Shown: positions 1 to 7,355, counted from the stretch's first letter. The stretch: DNA of 34,304 bases from an uncultured Roseburia sp. (GCA_900753715.1 CAAEAE010000187.1:1-34304); one strand, 5' to 3'. Numbers and translations are program-made. Notes: generated by a model not told the origin, from the letters alone.

Positions 1-180
1 CAGCCGATGACACCAATCGAAGATATGGCAATCAGCTGCCGTTCAAACTGCATCTGTCCGCCGGGAGCAGCGCATAAGTGTACGGAGCGCCGGGCAATCC
101 CGGGAAGCGTGGCATTTGTGCCGTCTGTGGCAGGATTAATCATTGCAGGAGAAGTGGTAAAGGATTTGATTGCAGAATAA
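1..180 (+). CDS. tcdA: tRNA threonylcarbamoyladenosine dehydratase (TcdA-type), C-terminal end only
   Basis: This is an open frame of 59 codons that enters from the left edge and stops at TAA 178-180. The tail carries the pair CICPPG and KCTERR followed by IPGSVAFVPSVAGLIIAGEV, which I recognise as the C-terminus of clostridial ThiF/E1-like enzymes of the TcdA (YgdL/CsdL) group. These enzymes use ATP to cyclise N6-threonylcarbamoyladenosine at position 37 of ANN-decoding tRNAs. The ATP-binding part and the start lie outside the window. A different ThiF/MoeB-type protein is possible, because only the tail is visible. Confidence 0.65.
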   Translation, partial: QPMTPIEDMAISCRSNCICPPGAAHKCTERRAIPGSVAFVPSVAGLIIAGEVVKDLIAE

Positions 181-194
181 AGTTTTTCCTATAA

Positions 195-239
195 AAAAAC
201 AGGTTCGGAAAATGAAGTTCATTTCCCGGACCTGTTTTT
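195..239. terminator. Bidirectional intrinsic terminator between tcdA and pulA
   Basis: A long inverted repeat with one wobble pair (arm AAAAACAGGTTCGG-AAATGA at the left, its complement ending in CCTGTTTTT at the right) is flanked by A-runs on the left and T-runs on the right. It can therefore end the plus-strand tcdA transcript and the minus-strand pullulanase transcript, whose stop codon begins 8 bases away. Confidence 0.85.
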
Positions 240-247
240 ATGTGATT

Positions 248-2989
248 TTATTTTTTGCGTAAGAAGAATACGACAGCGCTAATCACTGCAACCACTGCGA
301 TTACGATGACGGCAACAACAGCCGGATTTATACCATTTGTAGTTACAACAGTCTCCTCCGTTTCGGAAGGAGCAGCCTGCTCTGTGTCATCGGTGGAGGA
401 AGCAGCGGCATTTTCGCTCTTCACGAGAACCAGAGCAGAAATCGGCTCTACGGTAGCGGAACCGGTGATGGTGGAAAGTGCCTCTGTTCCGGCGGTAGAA
501 GCGTTCACGTATACATCCCAGGAGCCATCCGGAAGTTTGACGGAGGTTTCGGAGGCATTTGGGTTAAAGATGATAAAGAGTCCATCAGATACTTCACCGT
601 TTACTCCGCCGTTAATCTGGAAGGCAAGAACGTTTTCATCAAGTCCGTCGATGGCGGTAACGTTGTCTGCCACATCCTTTGCATTGGTTAAGCGCAGTGC
701 TGCATGAGCCTTGCGGAATGCAATCAGCCCCTTGTAGTAATTGTAAACATTCTGGTATTTTTCTTCATCTAAGGTATCCCACTTTAAGCTGTTGATGGCA
801 TCGGAGGAGTTGTAGCTGTCTTCCACAAAGTTTCCGGTGGAGTCAATCTTGGTGCGAAGCATTTCTTCACCTGCCTGCATAAACGGGATTCCTTCTGCGG
901 TCATATAGATGGCAGCGGCAAGATTATTCATGCGTATGCGGTCTTCCCTGGAAACACTCGGAGTGGACTTTGCAATGCGGTCCATCAACGTCATATTGTC
1001 ATGGCAGGAAGCGTAGTTGATGCTCTGGGAAGGAGTGGTGCACCAGGTACCCGCCTGTCCTAAGAAGCAGTCTTTGATGGTATCGGCAAGTCCGGAAGCA
1101 CCGGATACATAACCAAGCTCTGTGGTAGAGAACACACTTCCTTTTAACGCATCGCGCAGTGTGTCACTGAAAAATGCAAATTCCGGTACTTCAGTGGAGT
1201 TAGTCTGTGTGGTCATGGTATAGCCGTCTTTCGTGACGGTGGTATCCATCGTCCAGCCCTCGCCGTAGAAAATAACATCCGGATGGTCTGCATGAACTTC
1301 TGTAATAATTTCATTGATGGTTTCAGTGTCAATGAGTCCGACTAAGTCGAAGCGGAAACCATCAATATGGTACTCGTCGGCCCAGTATTTCACAGAATCC
1401 ACGATGTATTTACGTACCATGGAACGCTCGGAAGCGGTGTCATTGCCACAACCGGAGCCGTTGGAATATTTGCCTTCCTCATCCACACGGGAGAAGTAGT
1501 TCGGAACAATCTTGTTAAAGCAGAAAGCACTTGCACTATATACATGATTGTATACAACATCCATAACAACGCTGATCTGGTTGTCATGAAGCGCTTTTAC
1601 CATCTGTTTCATCTCGGACACGCGGACAGCACCGTTATAAGGGTCGGTGGAGTAGGAGCCTTCCGGTACATTGTAGTTTACCGGGTCATATCCCCAGTTA
1701 AACTGCGGGGTATCAAGCTTTGTTTCATCCACAGAGCCGTAATCGTAGACCGGAAGCAGGTGCAGATGCGTGATGCCGAGGTCTTTGATATGGTCTAAGC
1801 CGGTCGGAATACCGGAAGCGGTTGTGGTGCCTGTCTCGGTAAGTCCTAAGAACTTTCCGGCATTGGTGATACCGGAGCTTTCATCAGCGGAGAGGTCACG
1901 CACATGAAGCTCGTAAATGACGGCATCATTGTAGGTAAGACCGGAGTTCGGGTTGCTGTCATTGTCCCATCCGTCCGGGTTGGTGGAGGAGAGGTCAATG
2001 ACCATTGCGCGGGCACCGTTGACACCGGTTGTGCGTGCGTAAGGGTCGCAGGCTTCATTTTCTTCACCGCCGACTGATACCAGATAGGTGTAGTAGGTTC
2101 CGTTTAAATCGCCTTCTTTTTCGGCTACCCAGGTGCCGTTTGCATCAGAAGTCATCGGAATCTGTTCGGTCAGGTCATCCGTGTCCGGGGTACCGGAAGC
2201 GTAGAGGTTTAAGGTGACAGCATCGGCAGTCGGAGCCCATACGCGGAAAGTGGTTTTTTCCGGCGTCCATACAGCACCTAAATCATCGCCGGTGTAAGTA
2301 TATTCTTTTTCAAAATTTTCGGTAGAATAAATATTTGGCATGATAATCTTATACTCGTTTCCTTCAAAAATAATGTTATAATTTCTGGTCGCCTCTAATG
2401 GCTGTTCCAATGTTATAGTATAGTGGAATGTTTCGTCTCCGGCAACCCCTGCAACAGGAATTGTGCCATCACTGCCCTCAACAGAAAAAGCAGTAAGAAG
2501 GTCGCCGTCGATGGCACCGGTCATCGTGACTTCGATTGTAGATTCCCCATCATAGCGCGCAGCTGCAAGCTTGGTTCCGGTCACGGCATCCTCGCCGTAT
2601 TCCTTTGTGTAGCCTTCCACACCGGATTCCACATAGATGTCTACCGTACCGGAGACCATCTCGGAAATGTCGATGAACTGGTCAGCGTCTACATCCTTTG
2701 TCCAGTCTGCGGTTCTTACGATAAAACCGACGGAGGTTGTGCCGGGTGTGATAACCTTGGTGGCAACCATCTCGCCGTCTTCCTCGGCAAACTCATAGGC
2801 GCCGCCGTCTTTGCCATCTTCCCATAACCAGACATCCCAGCCGTCGTAGGCTCCGTCATCCCTGTGATAGTGCAGCTTCAAAGTCAAATCTTCGGCTGCC
2901 TTTGTGACAAGTGCGCCCTGCAGGGAGGTAAAAACCGTCAGCAAAAGCATGCACAAAGCCATGGAAAATGCTTTGATTCGTTGTTTCAT
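248..2989 (-). CDS. pulA: Type I pullulanase, secreted, C-terminally membrane-anchored
   Basis: The 913-residue protein is a GH13 debranching enzyme that hydrolyses alpha-1,6 bonds in pullulan and branched alpha-glucans. Order of parts: signal peptide (1-32, cleavage near TKAA), a CBM41-like starch-binding module (about 34-130, rich in Trp), a linker beta domain, a CBM48-like module (about 235-325), then the catalytic barrel. The type I hallmark NWGYDP lies at 431-436. VVMDVVYNH is at 474-482, the nucleophile Asp548 is in DGFRFD, the acid Glu577 is in FYGEGW, and the transition-state His-Asp pair is at 663-664. An acidic Thr/Ser/Glu-rich linker leads to one membrane helix (about 887-909) ending FFLRKK, so the enzyme should sit on the cell surface without an LPXTG sortase signal. 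The start has a GGGGAA ribosome site. Its own promoter is upstream and a shared terminator follows. Confidence 0.93.
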   Translation of the reverse strand: MKQRIKAFSMALCMLLLTVFTSLQGALVTKAAEDLTLKLHYHRDDGAYDGWDVWLWEDGKDGGAYEFAEEDGEMVATKVITPGTTSVGFIVRTADWTKDVDADQFIDISEMVSGTVDIYVESGVEGYTKEYGEDAVTGTKLAAARYDGESTIEVTMTGAIDGDLLTAFSVEGSDGTIPVAGVAGDETFHYTITLEQPLEATRNYNIIFEGNEYKIIMPNIYSTENFEKEYTYTGDDLGAVWTPEKTTFRVWAPTADAVTLNLYASGTPDTDDLTEQIPMTSDANGTWVAEKEGDLNGTYYTYLVSVGGEENEACDPYARTTGVNGARAMVIDLSSTNPDGWDNDSNPNSGLTYNDAVIYELHVRDLSADESSGITNAGKFLGLTETGTTTASGIPTGLDHIKDLGITHLHLLPVYDYGSVDETKLDTPQFNWGYDPVNYNVPEGSYSTDPYNGAVRVSEMKQMVKALHDNQISVVMDVVYNHVYSASAFCFNKIVPNYFSRVDEEGKYSNGSGCGNDTASERSMVRKYIVDSVKYWADEYHIDGFRFDLVGLIDTETINEIITEVHADHPDVIFYGEGWTMDTTVTKDGYTMTTQTNSTEVPEFAFFSDTLRDALKGSVFSTTELGYVSGASGLADTIKDCFLGQAGTWCTTPSQSINYASCHDNMTLMDRIAKSTPSVSREDRIRMNNLAAAIYMTAEGIPFMQAGEEMLRTKIDSTGNFVEDSYNSSDAINSLKWDTLDEEKYQNVYNYYKGLIAFRKAHAALRLTNAKDVADNVTAIDGLDENVLAFQINGGVNGEVSDGLFIIFNPNASETSVKLPDGSWDVYVNASTAGTEALSTITGSATVEPISALVLVKSENAAASSTDDTEQAAPSETEETVVTTNGINPAVVAVIVIAVVAVISAVVFFLRKK

Positions 2990-3014
2990 GTGTAATAGTT
3001 CCCCTTTCTTTTTT

Positions 3015-3044
3015 ATTTCAAAATTGAAATCTGGTAAAATTGTA
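3015..3044 (-). promoter_or_regulatory. pulA -10 element with a possible operator palindrome at +1
   Basis: Read on the minus strand, a TACAAT -10 box lies at 3039-3044, with no good -35 at 17 bp. Just downstream, over the expected start of transcription, is the hyphenated palindrome ATTTCAA-AA-TTGAAAT (3015-3030). A weak -35 and a palindrome over +1 suit a carbohydrate-regulated gene, but no LacI-type or catabolite (cre) consensus is visible, so the regulator is unknown. Confidence 0.4.
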
Positions 3045-3233
3045 GCACAAAAGAAATAAAAAATAAATAGATTTTAGTAAAAATTTTGCAAAAAACGAAA
3101 AAATACGAAAAAACATCCGAAATATTTCGATTACAAGAAGTCATTCCCATTTTTGGAAAAAACAATCCCAGGAAATAAAACAACCCGTGCCTGTCATAAG
3201 ATAGAAATAAGGGAACATCCGGGAGAATCTGAG

Positions 3234-3380
3234 ATGAAAGAACAGAACATAAAGGTGCAAAAAGGGGAAAAGAACTGGAATGTCACGTTGAAATTCCAAG
3301 AGGGGAACGAAGAAAGCGAGCAGATTCGCAGCGAAATTGTGGAGATGCTTTCCGGCACGCTGTTGGAGGAGTGCTGTTGA
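3234..3380 (+). CDS. Small TnpW-like protein upstream of serine recombinase
   Basis: Starting at ATG 3234 (GGGAGA site 7 bases upstream) this encodes 48 residues. The frame is open further upstream, but no ribosome site supports an earlier start. The pattern KVQKGEKNWNVTLKFQEG followed by an acidic helix resembles TnpW, the short protein (usually 50-60 residues) encoded with large serine recombinases in Tn4451/Tn4453-like elements; its role is not known. The stop codon overlaps the most likely start of the recombinase (TTGA), so the two look translationally coupled. The family call rests on visual similarity and context. Confidence 0.5.
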   Translation: MKEQNIKVQKGEKNWNVTLKFQEGNEESEQIRSEIVEMLSGTLLEECC

Positions 3381-5011
3381 AGCGGGTGCGGATGCTGCTT
3401 CGGGTTAGCTCCGGACAGCAGCTTGAGGCGGACGGCGATTTGTCTGTGCAGAGACGAATTTTAAAAGAATATATAAAAGCGCAGCCGGACTGGGTACTCG
3501 ATGAAAAGGAATATTTTGAAGGGAGCAAGAGTGCATTTAAAAATACGGCAGAGGAACGGGAGGTTTTGCAGGAAATTTTAAAAGATGCAAAGGATGGTGC
3601 GTTTGATATTCTGGTTCCTTATAAGGATGACCGTGTCGGACGCCTGCTGCTTGACTCAACTGCATATGTGGTTGCACTGAAACAGTACCGGGTAGATATC
3701 TATACGGTAAAAGACGGCTGTATTTCGCCAAAGTCAATCGATGATATCAACGGGATGATGATGTTAATGTTCCGGTTTGCGAATGCGCAGAAAAGCAGTC
3801 TTGACACCGGAATGAGAGTCAAGGACACGGCAAAAAAACTTGTGGAAAGCGGGAAATTCATGGGCGGACGGGCGCCCTATGGCTATAAACTTGCGTTGTC
3901 CGGTGAAATCAGTAAGCATGGACGGGCACTGCATGAGCTTGTGCCCGTGCCGCAGGAAGTACAGCTCGTGCGCTACATCTACGAATTATCGCTGACAAGG
4001 GAGTATGGTTCTGCAAAGATTGCGAAGACTTTAAATAAGGAAGAAGTCCATAAAAAGGCGGCACCGGGCGGTGTCTGGAAAGCCGGAACCATCACCGGAA
4101 TCTTAACCAATCCAGTTTATGCGGGTTATCCGGCATATAAAAGGAGAGAGTGCATCGACGGAAGATGTCACAGGATGGAGGAAGAGGCATGGATTCTGGC
4201 AGAAAAACCAAAAGAAGAGCTTGTCGTCATCGACCCTGCGGTTTGGAGGCTGGTGCAGGAAAAGCGGAAGAGCCGCCGTGAGAAGTTTGCAGGAAAAAAG
4301 GAGAGTCCCGTGATTGGCAGAAATGAGGGGACGCTTGTGTTAAACGGTCTTTTCTACTGCGGTTACTGTGGGGGGAAGATGGAGAATGCAACCCGCTACA
4401 GTTATTGGACACTTCAAAAAAACGGAGAAAAGCGGAGCCGGAAAAAAGAGATTTACAGATGTCAGGGAGCAAAAGAGGGAGTTTTGCATGAACAGGGCAC
4501 ACAGTATGCTGCGGAGCAGGTGGAGCCTGTCATATTTGAAGTCGTTGCCCGCTGCATTGATGTGCTGTGCAGGGACATTGATGGAGCAGCTCTTTTAAAA
4601 GAGAAGCAGGAACAGAACACGGGATTTTTGCAGGCGGCTGTCCACACGGAAGAGAAGGAACTAAAAAAATTGGAGCAAAAGCTGGAGCTTTTGGAAAATG
4701 CCGTCCCGGATGCGATGGCAGGAAGCTATCCGCTTTCCTTAGAGGAACTCGCTTCACTTTTGAAAAAGCAGAAGGAAAAATGTGCCGTTCAGCAGAAAAT
4801 CACCAACCAGAAACGCACAGAATATGAAGCGGCAAAAAGAGCCTGCAAAATGCCATCTGCAGCGCCGCTTCCCTCGTGGGGAGAACTCTTTTTGCGGGCG
4901 GATTCTGCGGCAAAGCGGGTGGTACTTCATAAGCTCATCCGGCGCATCGAGGTGCGGCAGGGGGAGCTGGTGGTGGAGATGAAAATGGGGGGAAATCAGG
5001 AATTTTTTTGA
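3377..5011 (+). CDS. Large serine recombinase (TnpX/SpoIVCA type)
   Basis: About 544 residues. The N-terminal resolvase domain carries the catalytic serine (residue 11) in RVSSGQQ and the arginine motif DDRVGR near 84-89. A central recombinase domain (about 150-270, GGRAPYGYKL onward) follows. A zinc-ribbon like region has YCGYCGGKM and a further Cys near 362, and a coiled-coil segment (about 415-470) follows. This order is that of large serine integrases, which move or invert DNA through a covalent serine link. I prefer TTG 3377 because GGAGGA (3365-3370) sits 6 bases before it and it overlaps the previous stop; GTG 3371 would sit directly against that site. No matched att sites are visible beside it, so it may be an orphan of a decayed element. 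It converges on the XRE gene with a 16-bp overlap. Confidence 0.9.
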   Translation: MKRVRMLLRVSSGQQLEADGDLSVQRRILKEYIKAQPDWVLDEKEYFEGSKSAFKNTAEEREVLQEILKDAKDGAFDILVPYKDDRVGRLLLDSTAYVVALKQYRVDIYTVKDGCISPKSIDDINGMMMLMFRFANAQKSSLDTGMRVKDTAKKLVESGKFMGGRAPYGYKLALSGEISKHGRALHELVPVPQEVQLVRYIYELSLTREYGSAKIAKTLNKEEVHKKAAPGGVWKAGTITGILTNPVYAGYPAYKRRECIDGRCHRMEEEAWILAEKPKEELVVIDPAVWRLVQEKRKSRREKFAGKKESPVIGRNEGTLVLNGLFYCGYCGGKMENATRYSYWTLQKNGEKRSRKKEIYRCQGAKEGVLHEQGTQYAAEQVEPVIFEVVARCIDVLCRDIDGAALLKEKQEQNTGFLQAAVHTEEKELKKLEQKLELLENAVPDAMAGSYPLSLEELASLLKKQKEKCAVQQKITNQKRTEYEAAKRACKMPSAAPLPSWGELFLRADSAAKRVVLHKLIRRIEVRQGELVVEMKMGGNQEFF

Positions 5012-5316
5012 TTTATGGTTTCTAAAAATGTAATCAGGGAATCCAGTTGATCCGGAGAAAGTTTATTCGTTGCATGTATCAGTTCGATTTGTTTCTCTGT
5101 GAGGGACACAGGCTGTGTTCCGCTTTCCATAAAAAACTGTGACAGCGAGATACCAAATGCGTCACAGATACGTTCCAATGAAGAAATAGAAGGCGTTACA
5201 TGTCTGCGATACCAGGATGAAATCGTAGATTGTGTCATTCCGGCTTCCTCGGCAAGCTGATATTCTGACCAGCCTTTTGCAGTTCTAAATTCTACAATTC
5301 GATCTAATACGTTCAT
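4996..5316 (-). CDS. XRE-family transcriptional regulator (HTH_3)
   Basis: The 106-residue protein has an N-terminal Cro/CI-type helix-turn-helix (about 5-60: YQLAEEAGMTQSTISSWYRR, then SLERICDAFGISLSQFF) and a short C-terminal helix that may dimerise. ATG 5316 is preceded by AAGGAGATAGC. Its 3' end overlaps the recombinase tail to tail, and its promoter faces the antitoxin-RNA promoter across a repeat-rich AT spacer. It could control itself, the recombinase region or the neighbouring toxin-antitoxin locus; the sequence favours autoregulation because its -10 box lies inside a nested palindrome. Confidence 0.9.
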   Translation of the reverse strand: MNVLDRIVEFRTAKGWSEYQLAEEAGMTQSTISSWYRRHVTPSISSLERICDAFGISLSQFFMESGTQPVSLTEKQIELIHATNKLSPDQLDSLITFLETINQKNS

Positions 5317-5329
5317 TTGCTATCTCCTT

Positions 5330-5372
5330 ACTACTTCACTATATCGTTTATTATAGTGTGCATAATCGTAGT
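5330..5372 (-). promoter_or_regulatory. XRE promoter with nested operator palindrome
   Basis: On the minus strand a TATAAT -10 box (5350-5355) lies between the arms CACTAT (5337-5342) and ATAGTG (5353-5358). An outer pair ACTAC/GTAGT (5330-5334, 5368-5372) is centred on nearly the same point. A repressor bound here would block the XRE gene's own promoter. Two direct copies of ATGCGTA (5387-5393, 5408-5414), 21 bp apart or two helical turns, lie between this promoter and the divergent one. Confidence 0.5.
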
Positions 5373-5423
5373 AGAATAATTTAAAAATGCGTAAAAAACA
5401 TTTATTTATGCGTATTATAAATA

Positions 5424-5452
5424 TTGAAATAGTAAACGTATTATCGTATAAT
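5424..5452 (+). promoter_or_regulatory. Promoter of the type III antitoxin RNA
   Basis: TTGAAA at 5424-5429, a 17-bp spacer, and a perfect TATAAT at 5447-5452 make this one of the best sigma-A promoters in the window. Transcription should begin near 5459. It points into the 40-nt repeats and the broken toxin gene, as expected for a ToxI/CptI-type antitoxin promoter. ATTAT-CGT-ATAAT (5441-5453) is a small hyphenated palindrome over the -10. Confidence 0.75.
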
Positions 5453-5458
5453 TAGTAC

Positions 5459-5576
5459 AAAATATAGTAGTAATAAAAGTTGAGTGGTTGGAGAAATTAA
5501 AGTACAGGTATGAAATGAGTTGCATTAGGGGAGAAAAATAGAGATATGCAGAATAGCGGGGATGGCTTGCCATCCC
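5459..5576 (+). ncRNA. ToxI/CptI-like antitoxin RNA (type III toxin-antitoxin)
   Basis: Between a strong promoter and the start of a ToxN/AbiQ-type toxin remnant there is no credible reading frame. Instead there are two degenerate tandem repeats of exactly 40 nt (5478-5517 and 5518-5557) and then a terminator-like hairpin. This is the known plan of type III systems, in which a repetitive RNA made before a leaky terminator is cut by the toxin RNase into units that fold as pseudoknots and inhibit it. The start is inferred from the promoter and the end from the hairpin. The identification rests on order and repeat period, not on a match to a known RNA family. Confidence 0.6.
5478..5557 (+). repeat. 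Two 40-nt tandem repeats of the antitoxin RNA
   Basis: Aligned without gaps at a 40-nt offset, the two units agree at about half of all positions. The agreement is concentrated in two identical blocks: AGTTG (5478 and 5518) and GGAGAAA (5490 and 5530). The exact spacing of both blocks argues against chance, but the units have diverged or were always loose. Confidence 0.55.
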
Positions 5577-5580
5577 TTAT
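5558..5580 (+). terminator. Hairpin between antitoxin RNA and toxin gene
   Basis: GGGATGGC (5559-5566) and GCCATCCC (5569-5576) form a perfect 8-bp GC-rich stem with a very tight loop, followed only by TTATTTAG. This would be a leaky terminator, as found between antitoxin repeats and toxin in ToxIN loci, where limited read-through supplies toxin mRNA. Confidence 0.6.
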
Positions 5581-5639
5581 TTAGTTCATAATTATGGGGC
5601 TGTTTATGTAATGTATGAAATATTATTTAGGGGGAAAGA

Positions 5640-5979
5640 ATGGCATTATCATTTTACGACATAGATAAAGATTACGTTAAATACTACAGAAAGAAGAGAC
5701 GAATGAGCGAGGATTTACCAGGGTTCGTTGCGTTTTAATTATATGTTTCCAGTTCCGGATACATGTATAAAAGAGAGAATTATAGCGGATGATCCAAATA
5801 AAATTTTATTAAATTTAGAATGGAAATTTTACAATGAGAATGAGGCACATATAAGAAATAAAGCGAAACAAACTTATTCAAAGGTAGTAAATAAAGTAAC
5901 CCCAGGGATTGTGAATAATAGTTGTGATTTTAAATTTTTAGAAAAATTATGTGCTACATATAAAACAGGTCCTCTATAA
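5640..5979 (+). pseudogene. ToxN/AbiQ/CptN-type endoribonuclease toxin, frameshifted and internally deleted
   Basis: ATG 5640 follows AGGGGG at 5 bases and opens with MALSFYDIDKDYVKYYRK, the typical N-terminus of this toxin family. The frame then fails: it runs to TAA 5736-5738. In another frame, codons 5693-5725 read EETNERGFTRV, the expected continuation, so a one-base indel lies near 5691-5697. From 5728 a third frame gives LRFNYMFPVPD and continues to TAA 5977-5979 (VNKVTPGIVNNSCDFKFLEKLC), the family's C-terminus. The middle, where the family carries its active-site Thr/Ser/Lys region, is missing; I estimate 45-60 codons from remembered family length (about 150-170 residues). The product cannot be active. 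Family assignment is from memory of conserved termini. Confidence 0.75.
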
Positions 5980-6025
5980 AATAGGGAATAGGAATCTGAA
6001 ATTGATAGAGGTGTGGGACTGCCAG

Positions 6026-7237
6026 TCACCACTCCTCCATCAAAAGAAAATCTCGGATATTTCGGTGTTTTATTCCGTTGCGGCTCATATCAAATTCATC
6101 CAGGGAGACAACATATTTGGGATAGTTGTCGCGGATATTGTCATACACACCAAATTCGCGGCTGATGGTCTCGTCTGATGCGAGCAGATAGGTGACCTGG
6201 ATATAAATTTTATCGGCTTGTCTGGTGCAGACAAAGTCGATTTCCTTATCTCCAACCCTTCCAATGGTGACGATGTATCCGCGGCGGAGCAGCTCCATAT
6301 AGACAATATTTTCCAGAATGAGCTGGATGCTTTGTGTGTTGCCGCCAAAAACAGCTTCCCGGATGCCGTGGTCAGCGATGTAATATTTTTCGTTGGAAGA
6401 AAGAATCTGCTTGCCCGGCAAATCCTCCCGTTTCACCTGATAGAACAGATAGGCGTCACAGCAATATCGGATATAATTTAAAATTGTTTCTGCGGAAACA
6501 GTACGCTGCTCGTTTTTGAAAAATTTGACGAGAGAGGTTGCGGAAAAAGTGGTGCCAATATTTGTCATAACATAGGCGATGATTCGTTCCAGTAAATCCA
6601 CATCCCGGATTTTATTCCGCTTTACGATATCCTTGAGCTGAACCGAATTGAAAAGGTCGGTCAGATATTGTCTGGATGGTTCCGTTTCATAGCGGATATT
6701 CGCAAGGTAAGGCATACCGCCGGAGACAAGATATTTTTGAAAACAGTTCTGGATGGACGCCTCCGGTGCGATGGGGCGGTACAGTTCTAAAAATTCCGCA
6801 AAAGAAAACGGGTAAATGATAAATTCGACGTAACGTCCACCGAGGTAGGTTGCCAGTTCGCCGGAAAGTAATTTGGCATTGGAACCGGTGATATAGATGT
6901 CACAGTTTAGTCCAACGCGGAAAGAATTGATACATTTTTCCCAGTCGGTTACTTCCTGAATTTCATCAAAGAACAGGTAGGCTCTGCCTTCTATTTGTGA
7001 TGCTCTCTTGGTAATCTCTTCGTGCAGGACTTTTGCCGTATGCAGATGGTCATAGCGCATATCCTCAAAATTGATGGAAATAAACTGAGATGGATTGATA
7101 CCGGATTCCACCAGTTCCTGTTTAATCAGCTCTAACATAACGGATTTGCCACAGCGTCGGATACCGGTCATAACCTTGATAAGTTCCGTGTTGATAAATG
7201 GACGGATGCGTTTCATATAAAGTTCACGTTTAATCAT
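6026..7237 (-). CDS. AAA ATPase with DUF4143 C-terminal domain
   Basis: The 403-residue protein has an N-terminal AAA_14 domain with Walker A GIRRCGKS (25-32) and Walker B YLFFDEIQEV (about 87-96). The later half is DUF4143-like, including a PD-(D/E)XK-like stretch (VGDKEIDFVCTRQADKIYIQVTYLL). Such ATPases are abundant in gut Firmicutes and Bacteroidetes and in archaea. Their function is not settled, though they often lie in accessory regions. The start has a strong AAGGAGG site placed rather far (about 12 bases) upstream. A promoter and a 26-bp palindrome precede it. It converges on the toxin remnant 47 bp away. Confidence 0.9.
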   Translation of the reverse strand: MIKRELYMKRIRPFINTELIKVMTGIRRCGKSVMLELIKQELVESGINPSQFISINFEDMRYDHLHTAKVLHEEITKRASQIEGRAYLFFDEIQEVTDWEKCINSFRVGLNCDIYITGSNAKLLSGELATYLGGRYVEFIIYPFSFAEFLELYRPIAPEASIQNCFQKYLVSGGMPYLANIRYETEPSRQYLTDLFNSVQLKDIVKRNKIRDVDLLERIIAYVMTNIGTTFSATSLVKFFKNEQRTVSAETILNYIRYCCDAYLFYQVKREDLPGKQILSSNEKYYIADHGIREAVFGGNTQSIQLILENIVYMELLRRGYIVTIGRVGDKEIDFVCTRQADKIYIQVTYLLASDETISREFGVYDNIRDNYPKYVVSLDEFDMSRNGIKHRNIRDFLLMEEW

Positions 7238-7271
7238 GAAATGGTATCGCCTCCTTGTTTAGATAATATTT

Positions 7272-7339
7272 AGTATATTACATTTATATCGAATAAACAA
7301 CCGATAAAACAAAATTTTATCAGTTATAACTGATAAAAT
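7272..7339 (-). promoter_or_regulatory. ATPase promoter with perfect 26-bp palindromic operator
   Basis: On the minus strand, TTGTTT (7295-7300) and TATACT (7272-7277) are spaced by 17 bp. Directly upstream lies a perfect 26-bp palindrome (7314-7339; left arm ATTTTATCAGTTA). A third copy of its half-site, AACCGATAAAA (7299-7309; AACTGATAAAA in the palindrome), abuts the -35 box. Three half-sites at the promoter suggest a dimeric regulator that binds cooperatively. No regulator is evident next door other than the XRE protein. Confidence 0.55.
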
Positions 7340-7355
7340 CCATATTTCTACAAAA

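Noticed and set aside
255..707. Long open frame on the plus strand opposite pulA
   Set aside because: It is the complement of the pullulanase C-terminal coding region; it has no ribosome site and no plausible protein features.
5387..5414. CRISPR-like or iteron repeats from the two ATGCGTA copies
   Set aside because: There are only two 7-nt copies in AT-rich DNA; they are noted as possible regulator sites, not as an array or origin.
5728..5979. An independent 83-codon gene starting at TTG 5728
   Set aside because: No ribosome site is present and the sequence is the C-terminus of the toxin family; it is treated as part of the 5640-5979 pseudogene.
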